Positions 53,091 to 61,333 of a stretch of DNA of 64,000 bases are shown here, one piece after another. Location of the stretch: assembly GCF_030269485.1 (NCBI RefSeq), contig NZ_BSTL01000014.1, forward strand, positions 1-64,000, read 5' to 3'. Under the pieces are notes generated by a model. It worked only from the letters and a program-made list of their open reading frames with translations. It was not told the origin of the DNA and ran no database searches. Position 1 is the first letter of the stretch; each line of letters starts with the position of its first letter. The translations under genes and the position numbers were made by a program. Source of the stretch: Actinoplanes sp. NBRC 103695. GTDB taxonomy: Bacteria; Actinomycetota; Actinomycetes; Mycobacteriales; Micromonosporaceae.

Positions 53091-55379
53091 CTACAGGTCG
53101 TCGTCGTGGCGGGTGCCGGGGACTGGTTCGAAGTCGAAGGTGACGTCGTCCGGGTCGGTCTCGCGGACCGGCTCACGGTTCTTCGGCAGCTTGACCGCGC
53201 CGGCGCTGGTGGCGGTGATGGTCAGCCGCGGATGGTTCGGGAGCGGATGGGCCGCACCGTTGAGCAGCCGCAGGTCCTCCTCGGCCCCGCCGTCGGGCAC
53301 GCGGAGCAGGAATCCGCCCGCCGGGGCCCGCTCGATGCGGTACGCCCGGCCGCCGGTGACCCGCCGGAGGGTGGGCGCGTCGCCGTTGTCCGGCACCACG
53401 ACGTCGAACTCGAAGCGCGGCCCGGAGGGCGCGGTGAGCACCGGCTGGAGGGGCTGGTCGTCCTCGGCCAGGGCGATCCGCACGCCGTTCAGGCAGACGG
53501 TTTTCGCGCGGCGCGCCCGGACCGCCACGATCACCAGCACGACGGCGATGATCAGCAGGAGGGCGCCGAGAAGCCAGGGCCAGAGGCTCGGCGGTGGCAG
53601 CACCTCGAGGTCGACGACCGCGTTGGCGAGGACGGTGCCGGTGCCGGCGTCGACGAGCTGGACCACGCCGCCGACCCGGCCGGCCGGTGCGCCGTCGGCG
53701 ATGCGTACGGCGAAATCGGTCTGCCCCGACCCCGGAGCGAGGACCGCGCCGGGAGCCGGCACCGTGACCACCTCGCGCCCCTGATCGGCCCAGACGACGC
53801 GCACCTTGCGGGCCTGGGCGGCCTCGTTGGTGGTCAGCAGCCGGCCTCGGATCTCGTCGCCGGCCCGGCCCTCGGCCGCGTCCAGCAGAACCTTCAGCCG
53901 CACCCCCTCACCGGGCACGCCCACCTCGAACGTGGTCTCCCGCTGGTCGCTGGTGACGCCCGGACCGGTCGCCCGGCCGACCACCCGGTAACGGCCGGCG
54001 GCGTCGGCGGGCAGGGTGAACCAGGCGCTGAAGTACGCGTCGCCCCGCTGGATGTCCGGCGCCACGCCGCCGTCGGCCAGGCTGATGTCGTCCTTCACCC
54101 CGGCCCCGGTCAGCGCCGCGGAGAAGGACATCCCCTTGAGCGCGGCCGGGTCGGTGATCCCGGCCGACCGGGTGTGCGGCCGCATGATCACCGCGAACCG
54201 TTCGCCCGGCCGGGGACTGGGCGGGTCCAGCACGAAGACGGTCCGCAGCACGCCCTGCCAGAGCGCGGTGGCGCTGACCATCCGCTTGGCGACGTCGTCG
54301 GGGGCCTTCAGCCGGATGCGCCAGGTGCCGGGCACCGGGTTGCGGATCCGCATCGACTCGACCATGCCGGTCGTGCCGGCCAGTTCGAACGTGGAGTCGT
54401 CCAGCTCACCGACCGCCGGCACCTCCCGGCCCTTCGGGTCGAGGTAGGTGACCTTGACCGTGGGGTCGCCCTTGACCACGTTGATGGCGCCGTCGGTGGC
54501 GATCACCGGCACCGTCACCTCGAGCTCGAGCGTCTCACCGCCGGGCAGCGACTCGGCCGGCGAACGGTTCTGAGCCAGGCACCGGGCCTTCACGAAGGCG
54601 TCCATCATGGAGGTCACGGCCGTGCTCGCGTCGGGCGCCGCCGACGCCGCCGGCGCGGCCTGCTGTCCCTGGCAGCCGGTCCGGCCACCGTTCGCGGCCA
54701 GGTAATCCAGCATCGAGCGGTCGATCTGGGCGCCGAATCCGATCGGCCAGATCTGCACGCCGGCCGCGCGGGCCTTGGGCAGGACCAGCTCGCGGATCTG
54801 ATCCTCGGCGTACCGGTTCTGGGTCTCGGGGTCGCCCGCGAAGTTGGTATCGCCCGTCACGTCGAGCTTTCCGTCGGTGAGCAGCAGCAGCATCCGGGGC
54901 CGGCCGTCGTCAGCACCCTTGGTGAGGGCGCCGATGCCCTGGTTCAGCGCCGCCCCGAAATCGGTGTTGTCGCCCTTGCCCTTCGCGCGGCGGGTGATGG
55001 TCCGCTGGACGCATGCGCCGATCTCCTCGCGGTCCTGGGCGGCAGCGCCGGGATCCAGGGTGCAGAAGCGACGGCTGTCCACCGCGGACACGCCGCCGGT
55101 GTTGCTGCCGAAGCCGAACACCGTCACCTCGGACTTCGGCGACAACTCGCTCATCGCGACGCTCGCCGCGGCGATCCGCTCCTGTTCGACGTCCTCGGGC
55201 GTCAGGCTGCCCGACTCGTCGACGGCGATGACCAGGCGGATCGGCTGCACCTCGCCCTGCGCGCCGGGCGCCGCGACGGCCGGGCCGCCGCCCGCCGGGC
55301 CGAGGGCTGAGGCCGCCGCCACCGCGGCGGCCAGCGACGCCGCGACGGCACGGTGCCGCCGGCGACTGTTCGCGATCAT
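53091..55379 (-). CDS. Exported VWA-domain protein with C-terminal membrane anchor
   Basis: A 762-residue protein starting at ATG 55379 behind AAGGA. N-terminal signal sequence (RRRHRAVAASLAAAVAAASALG). A von Willebrand A domain at residues ~45-235 has a MIDAS-like DESGSLTPE and LLLLTDGKLDVTGD. Two or three beta-sandwich domains follow (~270-590; LPGGETLELEVTVPV, GTWRIRLKAP). A transmembrane helix WPWLLGALLLIIAVVLVIVA (~595-615) precedes a ~140-residue cytoplasmic tail of beta strands. The VWA part should therefore face outside and the tail inside. First gene of the operon, 22 bases upstream of the tubulin-like gene. It may be the sensor of the system (inference). Confidence 0.82.
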   Translation of the reverse strand: MIANSRRRHRAVAASLAAAVAAASALGPAGGGPAVAAPGAQGEVQPIRLVIAVDESGSLTPEDVEQERIAAASVAMSELSPKSEVTVFGFGSNTGGVSAVDSRRFCTLDPGAAAQDREEIGACVQRTITRRAKGKGDNTDFGAALNQGIGALTKGADDGRPRMLLLLTDGKLDVTGDTNFAGDPETQNRYAEDQIRELVLPKARAAGVQIWPIGFGAQIDRSMLDYLAANGGRTGCQGQQAAPAASAAPDASTAVTSMMDAFVKARCLAQNRSPAESLPGGETLELEVTVPVIATDGAINVVKGDPTVKVTYLDPKGREVPAVGELDDSTFELAGTTGMVESMRIRNPVPGTWRIRLKAPDDVAKRMVSATALWQGVLRTVFVLDPPSPRPGERFAVIMRPHTRSAGITDPAALKGMSFSAALTGAGVKDDISLADGGVAPDIQRGDAYFSAWFTLPADAAGRYRVVGRATGPGVTSDQRETTFEVGVPGEGVRLKVLLDAAEGRAGDEIRGRLLTTNEAAQARKVRVVWADQGREVVTVPAPGAVLAPGSGQTDFAVRIADGAPAGRVGGVVQLVDAGTGTVLANAVVDLEVLPPPSLWPWLLGALLLIIAVVLVIVAVRARRAKTVCLNGVRIALAEDDQPLQPVLTAPSGPRFEFDVVVPDNGDAPTLRRVTGGRAYRIERAPAGGFLLRVPDGGAEEDLRLLNGAAHPLPNHPRLTITATSAGAVKLPKNREPVRETDPDDVTFDFEPVPGTRHDDDL

Positions 55380-55785
55380 GTGGGGGTCCTTTTCCGACAC
55401 TGACTTCAAATGGGGTGATCAGATTAAGCCCCGCGTAAGAACCGTGCGCAGACCCTAACAGCAGGTAGCAGGCCACCCATTCGGCGACGACAGAGGGCCG
55501 TGCAGACATGCCGGAGACCACATTCCGGGCGGCGCGGAAATGGCCGCCGCCATCACGGAAAGTGGTTCCTGGCAGGGCAAACGTGATCACGTGTGACGGC
55601 GAACCGATATTGAGAGATTCTTTCAGTCACCCATAAGGATTCATCCTTACCGGGGACTTGCACGCCCCACGGGCACTATTTACCGGCCCGACGAATGCAA
55701 CCGGAAGAGGGTCGGCCGTTCGATGGAAATAGTTGATCTACGACCGGCGCTAATCTTCCGCCACCGCAGTCACAGGAATGGCAGC
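55380..55785. promoter_or_regulatory. Divergent control region of the tubulin operon and the EACC1-caspase pair
   Basis: A 406-base gap without a gene. It holds two palindromes: ACGTGATCACGT (55581-55592, perfect) and TAAGGAT-TC-ATCCTTA (55634-55649). AT content rises around 55600-55670, where promoters would be expected. The two sites could bind a shared regulator controlling both directions. A reading frame from ATG 55723 into the EACC1 gene exists but has no ribosome-binding site. Confidence 0.45.
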
Positions 55786-56178
55786 ATGGAGCACAACGCG
55801 ATGACCGTACTTCTCGAGCTTTCCCCCGGCAGCGACCGGTTCGACCCCGAGAGCGAGGCCTGGGCCGGCCAGGAACAGGAGCTGTTCGACGACCTCCGCG
55901 CCAGCGTCGGCGAGGTGCGCCGCGCGCCGGCCGCCACGAGCAACGGCAAGGGCGCCCTGGAGGCCGTGCTGATCGCGCTGGCCAGTGCCGGCGCGTTCAA
56001 CGGCGCCTTCGACTGCATGCGGGCCTGGCTCACCCGCGACCGGACCCGGCGGCTGGAGATCAGCTACGAACGCGACGGCCACGTCGAGAAGCTGACGATC
56101 ACCGGCGACCGGATCGGCGGCGCCGAGTTCGACCAGCTCACCGCGTGGGCCGCACGGCAACTGGACGGCGGTTCGTGA
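55786..56178 (+). CDS. EACC1-like protein (effector-associated constant component)
   Basis: A 130-residue protein; ATG 55786 is preferred (AGGA 8 bases upstream), with ATG 55801 as alternative. It has a beta strand, then EQELFDDLRASVGEV, a Gly/Ala-rich helix of moderate hydrophobicity (GALEAVLIALASAGAFNGAFDCMRAWLT) and C-terminal strands RRLEISYERDGHVEKLTITG. This matches my knowledge of EACC1, a small component encoded next to varied effectors in bacterial conflict systems. It overlaps the caspase start by 4 bases (GTGA), a strong sign of joint function. Confidence 0.72.
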   Translation: MEHNAMTVLLELSPGSDRFDPESEAWAGQEQELFDDLRASVGEVRRAPAATSNGKGALEAVLIALASAGAFNGAFDCMRAWLTRDRTRRLEISYERDGHVEKLTITGDRIGGAEFDQLTAWAARQLDGGS

Positions 56179-57311
56179 TCGACGGCCGATACCGGGCGGT
56201 GCTGGCCGCGAACTGGACCTTTCCCAAGGATCCGGTCGGCCTGGCCGACCTCAACGGCCCGCCGAACGACATCGCGGCGATGCGCCGGGTGCTGACCGGC
56301 GGCCTGTTCCGGGCGGCGGACGTCACCTGTGTCGAACAGGGCTTCGCGCACGACATCTGCGGCGCGGTCGAGGAAGCGCTGGCCGACGCGTCCCGGCTGG
56401 ACGTGGTGCTGATCTACTACAGCGGCCACGGATTCACCGACGTCTCCCGCACGCTGCGGCTGTCCGGGCACGACTCGGTGCACGGCCGGATGGCCGGCTC
56501 GGTCGGCGCCGACGAGATCCGGCGGATGATCGACCGCACCGCCGCCGCCCAGGTGGTCGTGCTGCTGGACTGCTGCTACGCCGGGGCCTTCAAGGGCGGC
56601 GACCTGACCGGCGAGCTCGCCGGCAAGGGCGTCTTCATCCAGGCCGCCAGCCGGTCCACCCAGGTGGCGCCGGACTCGATGACGCCCGGGGGGATGAGCC
56701 CGTTCACCCGCCACCTGGTCCGCGGGCTGCAGGGCGAGGCGGCGCTCACCGGCACCGGCCACATCACCTTCGTCGACCTGTACCAGTACGTGCGGCGAAG
56801 AATGGCCGAGGAGGGACCGGCGCGGCCGCAGTGGAAGACCGACGGCGAAGGCAACCCGCTCCTCGCTCCCGCGCCGGTCGGCCCCCTGCCGCCGCCGATC
56901 TCGTGCGATGTCACGGCCGCGCCGCGCGGGGTGGCCGCGGTGCTCGAGGAGCACGCCGGCCGGGTGCCGGGGATGCTGGTCCCGCCGCCGCCTCGCCACC
57001 GCCTCGAGCGCCGGGTCCGCAGGGCCGCCGGGGTGAGTGACCGCGAGGCCACGCTGGCCCTGGTGGCGCTGGCCGGCGGGGCCGCCGCGCTGTTCACCGA
57101 ACGCGCCCTCTACTGGCTGGTCCGCGACCGCGGGGACATCACCGCGCTGCCGATCAGCGGCTTCCCGGCACGCGCCTTCCGCGCGGTGACGGCAGCGGGC
57201 GGCCACGGCGCCACCCACGTCGACCTGGGCAACGGGATCCCGCACTACGCCGGGCCGGCCGCCGAGCCGATGACCCGCCTGCTGATCGACCTCGGTCAGT
57301 CCGCGACGTAA
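56175..57311 (+). CDS. Caspase-like (peptidase C14) effector protein
   Basis: A 378-residue protein starting at GTG 56175, which overlaps the EACC1 stop. Residues ~1-225 form a caspase-fold domain: RYRAVLAANWTFP, DLNGPPNDIAAMRRVL, the catalytic His85 in VLIYYSGHGF and the catalytic Cys134 in VVLLDCCYAGAF, followed by FIQAASRSTQVAPD and SPFTRHLVRGL. The C-terminal ~150 residues hold a Pro-rich linker and a domain ending in THVDLGNGIPHYAGPAAEPMTRLLIDL with no known family; it may be the regulatory or effector-associated part. Caspase-like proteases of this type act as death or defence effectors in bacteria. Both catalytic residues are intact. Confidence 0.85.
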   Translation: MIDGRYRAVLAANWTFPKDPVGLADLNGPPNDIAAMRRVLTGGLFRAADVTCVEQGFAHDICGAVEEALADASRLDVVLIYYSGHGFTDVSRTLRLSGHDSVHGRMAGSVGADEIRRMIDRTAAAQVVVLLDCCYAGAFKGGDLTGELAGKGVFIQAASRSTQVAPDSMTPGGMSPFTRHLVRGLQGEAALTGTGHITFVDLYQYVRRRMAEEGPARPQWKTDGEGNPLLAPAPVGPLPPPISCDVTAAPRGVAAVLEEHAGRVPGMLVPPPPRHRLERRVRRAAGVSDREATLALVALAGGAAALFTERALYWLVRDRGDITALPISGFPARAFRAVTAAGGHGATHVDLGNGIPHYAGPAAEPMTRLLIDLGQSAT

Positions 57312-57316
57312 TCGAG

Positions 57317-57348
57317 CTCGCTACACGATGTACTCGCTACACGATGTA
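57317..57348. repeat. Two tandem copies of a 16-bp repeat
   Basis: CTCGCTACACGATGTA occurs twice without a gap (57317-57332, 57333-57348), spanning the stop codon of the zinc-ribbon gene and the space to the caspase gene end. Confidence 0.85.
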
Positions 57349-57834
57349 GGAGTGGCCGCAACCCGTGCAGAACGACCCGCCGCCGTGGGGCGCACCGCAA
57401 CCCGGGCAATCGCCGGTCGCGGGAACCGGCGCCGGGATCGCGGCGGCCCGGGTCAGCGCGTCGTCGATGACGGTCATGGCCTCGTCGTCCACCCGGGCCG
57501 ACAGGACGATTCCCCACACCTGGGTGACGATCACCGGCCAGAAGATGAACATGATCACCGTCGGCAGGGCGAGCTGCCCGAACAGGCCGACCCCGGCCCG
57601 AGCGAGGACCCTGCCCGGCTCTGGTTCCAGGCGCACCTTGAGGTCGGTGCGGAGGCCGGCGACCGTACGGAGCACCCCGGACCGGGTGATGCCGACGTCC
57701 CAGCCGCCCGTCCCGGTCTGGGTGGCCGCGACCACGTAGTTCTTGGCCCGGAAATGCTGCATGATCCGGTCGACCACCGGCCGCAGGTCGGTGACGTCCG
57801 TCCAGATCCGCCGCTCGCTCGTGAAGACACCCAC
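57337..57834 (-). CDS. Membrane protein with C-terminal zinc ribbon
   Basis: A 165-residue protein. Residues ~1-75 are soluble (DVTDLRPVVDRIMQHFRAKNYVVAATQTG). Two hydrophobic segments around 83-115 (VGLFGQLALPTVIMFIFWPVIVTQVWGIVL) probably form a hairpin or a single long helix in the membrane. The C-terminus has four cysteines as CPGC...CTGC, a zinc ribbon. It follows the M48 protease gene with a one-base gap, and both proteins end in zinc ribbons. Convergent with the caspase gene. Function unknown; a regulatory partner of the protease is plausible. Confidence 0.65.
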   Translation of the reverse strand: MGVFTSERRIWTDVTDLRPVVDRIMQHFRAKNYVVAATQTGTGGWDVGITRSGVLRTVAGLRTDLKVRLEPEPGRVLARAGVGLFGQLALPTVIMFIFWPVIVTQVWGIVLSARVDDEAMTVIDDALTRAAAIPAPVPATGDCPGCGAPHGGGSFCTGCGHSYIV

Positions 57835-57835
57835 G

Positions 57836-58771
57836 TCAGCTCACCCGCTCCAACGCCGGCGGGGTCTGCGCCGTCCCGCAGGTCTGGCAGTGCCGCCACC
57901 CGATGTCGACCCGATGGCCGCAGGCGCCGCACCGAGACGCGGCCCGGACCTGCGCACCCAGGGCGGCGAGACGATCGAAGCCGGGCGTGGCCGACCATGC
58001 CTGGATCTCGCGGGTCCGCACCGCCAGCAGCGGATGGGTGGACGACTGCCCGATCTGCCACTGGAGGAACCGGTCCCACCGCGACTCCCGCAACGCCTCG
58101 TACTCCAGCGCCTGCGCGCTGAACTGGGCAACGTCGTGGGTGAACCGCGAGCCGTGCTTGATCCCGGCGAATCGGAACATCAGCCGGGTGACCACCTCCG
58201 GGTCGCCCAGGTAGGCGGCCGCGGCCCGGTCCGCCGACAGTTCACTCTTGCGGCTCCACGTGCTCAGGGCGACCCGCACCGGCCCCGAGGCGAGACTCAG
58301 CAGCGTCGAGGCGATCGGAATGTTCGCCTGGGCGCCCAGCCGGGCCGCGAGCTCGATCACCTGCGCGATCGAGTGATAAAGCATGTGCTCGCACAGAATG
58401 TGTCCGCACTCGTGCGCCAGTACGGCCTCGATCTCGTCCAGCGAAAGGTGGTCGAGCAATTCGCTGTAGAGCGTGATGGACGTCCGGGTGTGACCGATCG
58501 TGAATGCGTTCACCGGCCCCATCGCCAGGAACAGCTCCGGTTCGGCGATGCCGAACGCCTCGCAGATCGGCGGGAGCAGACGGTAGATCTCCGGCAGCTG
58601 CCTCGGGCCCAGCCGCAGGTTCTCGGCCAGTTGCGAGCTGCGGATGAGCCTTTCGCTGTAGGCCTTGTGATAGGCCTTCACCGCCGACTGCAGACCCGAC
58701 ATGGTTTCGAGGTGCCGCCGGGCCGCCTCGTCGATCGGGTGCAGGACGTCGCTCGCCGTGAATACGGACAT
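57836..58771 (-). CDS. M48-family metalloprotease with C-terminal zinc ribbon
   Basis: A 311-residue protein. ATG 58771 is chosen; an upstream GTG/ATG region lacks homology. It contains the M48 zinc motif VLAHECGHILCEHML (about residue 118), a third ligand region ELSADRAAAAYLGD (about 180), and weak hydrophobic segments between them rather than clear membrane helices. HPLLAVRTREIQAW (about 245) is typical of M48. The C-terminus has CGACGHRVDIGWRHCQTCG, a zinc ribbon not usual in HtpX. It and its small zinc-ribbon partner lie next to the caspase and may belong to the same system. Confidence 0.85.
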   Translation of the reverse strand: MSVFTASDVLHPIDEAARRHLETMSGLQSAVKAYHKAYSERLIRSSQLAENLRLGPRQLPEIYRLLPPICEAFGIAEPELFLAMGPVNAFTIGHTRTSITLYSELLDHLSLDEIEAVLAHECGHILCEHMLYHSIAQVIELAARLGAQANIPIASTLLSLASGPVRVALSTWSRKSELSADRAAAAYLGDPEVVTRLMFRFAGIKHGSRFTHDVAQFSAQALEYEALRESRWDRFLQWQIGQSSTHPLLAVRTREIQAWSATPGFDRLAALGAQVRAASRCGACGHRVDIGWRHCQTCGTAQTPPALERVS

Positions 58772-58895
58772 TGTTCCGCCAAGAGGAAATGGGTGATCGG
58801 ACGCAGTCACGGTACGCGCGCAATTCATGATCAGGTCGCGCGACGACCACTTCCGGGCGATGGCCGAACGGGTAGAGAAAACGGCGCGATTCGCC

Positions 58896-59603
58896 TCAGC
58901 CGGCCGTAGTCCGATAGGCGGCGAACGTCAGTCTCTTTCGCAGAACGAAGCCGATCGACTCGTAGAGCCGGATCGCGGTCAGGTTCCGGGCGGAGGCGTG
59001 CAGGAACGGCGTCTCACCCCGCTCCCGGATGCCGGCGGCCACCGCCCGGACCAGGCGCGTGCCGTAGCCCCGGCCGCGGAAGGCGGGATCGGTGCACACC
59101 GCGCTGATCTCGGTCCAGCCCGGCGGGTGCAACCGTTCACCGGCCATCGCCACGAGCCGGCCCGCGCTGCGCAGGCCGAGGTAGGTGCCCATCTCGACGG
59201 TCCGCTGCCGGAACGGCCCGGGCTGGGTACGCCGGACCAGGTCCAGCATCTCCGGCACGTCGGCGGCGCCCAGCGGGACCGCGTCCGGGTCGGGTTCGGC
59301 GCGTACGGCTACGTCGATCATCTGCACGCCGGCGATGGCCGGGCCGCGCTCCCAGCCACGGTGGTCCGTCTCGCCCACGCCGGCCAGGGTGATTTCGGCG
59401 CCCGGCCCGACCAGCGCCGCCAGGTCCGTCCACGCGTCCGGGTCACGGGCGTCGGCCAGGGCGTGCCACGGCGCAACGTCGGTCTGATAGCGCGCGGCCT
59501 GTCCGCGTACCTCTGCGAACCTGGCGTGGGGACCGCTCAGCGCGGCCCAGGCGGGGTTGTCGAGCACGTCACGGCCGACGGTTTTCGCGCTCACCGGCGT
59601 CAC
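58896..59603 (-). CDS. GNAT-family N-acetyltransferase
   Basis: A 235-residue protein. GTG 59603 overlaps the stop of the substrate-binding protein gene as GTGA; GTG 59594 is an alternative. The C-terminal GNAT domain shows EISAVCTDPAFRGRGYGTRLVRAVAAGI (acetyl-CoA pyrophosphate loop with RGRGYG) and ASARNLTAIRLYESIGFVLRKRLTF. The N-terminal half is a divergent domain typical of the FR47-like group. Translational coupling to an amino-acid importer suggests it acetylates the imported compound; this is inference. Confidence 0.87.
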   Translation of the reverse strand: MTPVSAKTVGRDVLDNPAWAALSGPHARFAEVRGQAARYQTDVAPWHALADARDPDAWTDLAALVGPGAEITLAGVGETDHRGWERGPAIAGVQMIDVAVRAEPDPDAVPLGAADVPEMLDLVRRTQPGPFRQRTVEMGTYLGLRSAGRLVAMAGERLHPPGWTEISAVCTDPAFRGRGYGTRLVRAVAAGIRERGETPFLHASARNLTAIRLYESIGFVLRKRLTFAAYRTTAG

Positions 59604-60550
59604 TTCCCGTCGATCGGCAGGCCGGGCGGGTTGATCTCGCTGGCGGTGACGGCCTCGTTGGCGAGGTTCCAGCGGGCCAGGATCTTCGCGTAGTCGCCCG
59701 ACCTGATCAACTCGTCCAGCGCCGCCGCCAGCGCCTTGACCAGCCCGCTGTCCTTCTTCGTGGTGAACGCGATCTTGCCCTGCAACGCCGAGCCCGCACC
59801 GGAGTAGGTCCCGACGATCTCGGACTCGCCGGCCACCGCCACGTGGTAGGCGACGGTCGGGTTCGGCCCGAGGTACGCGTCGATCTGCCCCGACCCGAGC
59901 GCCAGATAGGTGGCCTGGTTGGTCTGGTAGTACTTGATGTCGACCGGCTTCAGGCCCTCCTTCCCGGCCTGCTTGCTCCACTCGACCAGGATCTTCTCCT
60001 GGTTGGTGCCGGAGCTCACCGCGATCCGCTTGCCCGCCACGTCGGCCGGCCCGCCCACCTTGAGGCCGCTGCCCTTCTTCGCCTCGAACGCCAGGTTGTC
60101 CAGCCGGTACGTGGCGAAGTCGTACTTCTGCTTGCGGAGCTCGGTGACCGTGATGTTGGACGCGCCGACGTCGTACTCGGCACTGTCCAGCCCGATGAAC
60201 AGGTTCTCCCACGAGCTGTTCTCCAGCTCCGGCGTCAGCCCGAGGACACCCGCGACCGCGAAGGCCAGGTCGGGTTCGCTGCCGATCAGCGTCTTGTTGT
60301 CGGTGGCGGTGAAGGCCAGCGGCGGCGATCCCGAGCCGGCCGCGCCCAGCCCGACCTTCAGCGTCCCCGCGGCGCGGACCTTCTCCGGCACGAGCGCCGC
60401 GATCGCGTCCACCTTCGCCGGGATGATGCGCTGCTGGTCCGGCCCGATGTTGATCGTATTCGCGGCGGCCACTTTGCTTTCCTCGGGCGCGGCGCAGGCG
60501 GCGAGTCCAGCGAGGACGACGGCGGCGAGCAGGGCTGAGCGGAGTCGCAT
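59600..60550 (-). CDS. Amino-acid ABC transporter substrate-binding lipoprotein
   Basis: A 316-residue lipoprotein: signal RLRSALLAAVVLAGLAACA with lipobox LAAC (Cys19). The SBP_bac_3 fold is recognisable from TLKVGLGAAGSGSPPLAF, EPDLAFAVAGVLGL, VGASNITVTELRKQKYDFATY, GKRIAVSSGTNQE and IDAYLGPNPTVAYHV. Family members bind polar amino acids. The gene lies between the ATPase gene (15-base gap) and the overlapping acetyltransferase. It acts outside the membrane and delivers ligand to the permease. Confidence 0.92.
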   Translation of the reverse strand: MRLRSALLAAVVLAGLAACAAPEESKVAAANTINIGPDQQRIIPAKVDAIAALVPEKVRAAGTLKVGLGAAGSGSPPLAFTATDNKTLIGSEPDLAFAVAGVLGLTPELENSSWENLFIGLDSAEYDVGASNITVTELRKQKYDFATYRLDNLAFEAKKGSGLKVGGPADVAGKRIAVSSGTNQEKILVEWSKQAGKEGLKPVDIKYYQTNQATYLALGSGQIDAYLGPNPTVAYHVAVAGESEIVGTYSGAGSALQGKIAFTTKKDSGLVKALAAALDELIRSGDYAKILARWNLANEAVTASEINPPGLPIDGK

Positions 60551-60565
60551 GGGTTCTCCCCGATG

Positions 60566-61333
60566 TCAGGCAAGGACTTTTGACAAAAATGCTTGGGTAC
60601 GCTCGTGAGCAGGCGAATCGAGGACCGAGGCGGGTGGCCCCTGCTCGACGATCCGTCCGTCGTCCATGAAGACGACGGTGTCGGCGACCTCCCGCGCGAA
60701 GCCGATCTCATGCGTCACGACGATCATGGTGGTGCCGCTCCGGGCCAGCCCCCGCATCACGTCGAGCACCTCGCCGACCAGCTCCGGGTCGAGCGCCGAC
60801 GTCGGCTCGTCGAAGAGCACCAGCTTGGGTTTCAGCGCGAGCGCCCGGGCGATGGCGACGCGCTGCTGCTGCCCGCCCGAAAGCTGCCGCGGGTACGCGC
60901 CGGCCCGGCCGGCGAGACCCACCCGTTCCAGGAGAGCCGACGCCTCGGCGTGCACCTCGTCCCGCGGCCTCCGTTGCGCGGAGATCGGCGCCTCGACGAT
61001 GTTCTCCAGCGCGGTCAGATGCGGGAACAGATGGAAGTTCTGGAACACGAACCCGATGCCGGCGCGCTGCCGCAGCACATGCCGCTCGGACAGCTCGTGC
61101 AGCCGGCCACCGGCCCGCCGGTAGCCGATGAGCTCGCCGTCGACGCTGACCCGCCCGCGGTCGACCTTCTCCAGGTGGTTGACGCACCGCAGCAGGGTGG
61201 ACTTGCCGGACCCCGAAGGCCCGAGCACCACGGTGACGGTCCCCGCCCGCACACTCAGATCGATGCCGTTGAGCACCTCGAGCGTCCCGAACGACTTATG
61301 CACCCCCACGACCTCGACCATCGCCGCGCTCAT
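60566..61333 (-). CDS. Amino-acid ABC transporter ATP-binding protein (GlnQ type)
   Basis: A 255-residue ATPase. Walker A GPSGSGKST (about residue 39), Q-loop FVFQNFHLFPHLTALENI, signature LSGGQQQRVAIARAL (about 146), Walker B VLFDEPTSALDPELVGEVLDVM and switch His in VTHEIGFAREVAD. This is the standard polar-amino-acid (HisP/GlnQ) subclass. Its ATG overlaps the stop of the permease gene by 4 bases. It powers uptake of the ligand bound by the downstream lipoprotein. Confidence 0.95.
   Translation of the reverse strand: MSAAMVEVVGVHKSFGTLEVLNGIDLSVRAGTVTVVLGPSGSGKSTLLRCVNHLEKVDRGRVSVDGELIGYRRAGGRLHELSERHVLRQRAGIGFVFQNFHLFPHLTALENIVEAPISAQRRPRDEVHAEASALLERVGLAGRAGAYPRQLSGGQQQRVAIARALALKPKLVLFDEPTSALDPELVGEVLDVMRGLARSGTTMIVVTHEIGFAREVADTVVFMDDGRIVEQGPPASVLDSPAHERTQAFLSKVLA

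Noticed and set aside
50078-53143. 1021-codon plus-strand open frame
   Set aside because: Antisense to the tubulin-like gene; composition is typical of a shadow frame and it lacks a ribosome-binding site.
53067-55310. 747-codon plus-strand open frame
   Set aside because: Antisense to the VWA gene, which has a signal peptide, MIDAS and membrane anchor in the correct order.
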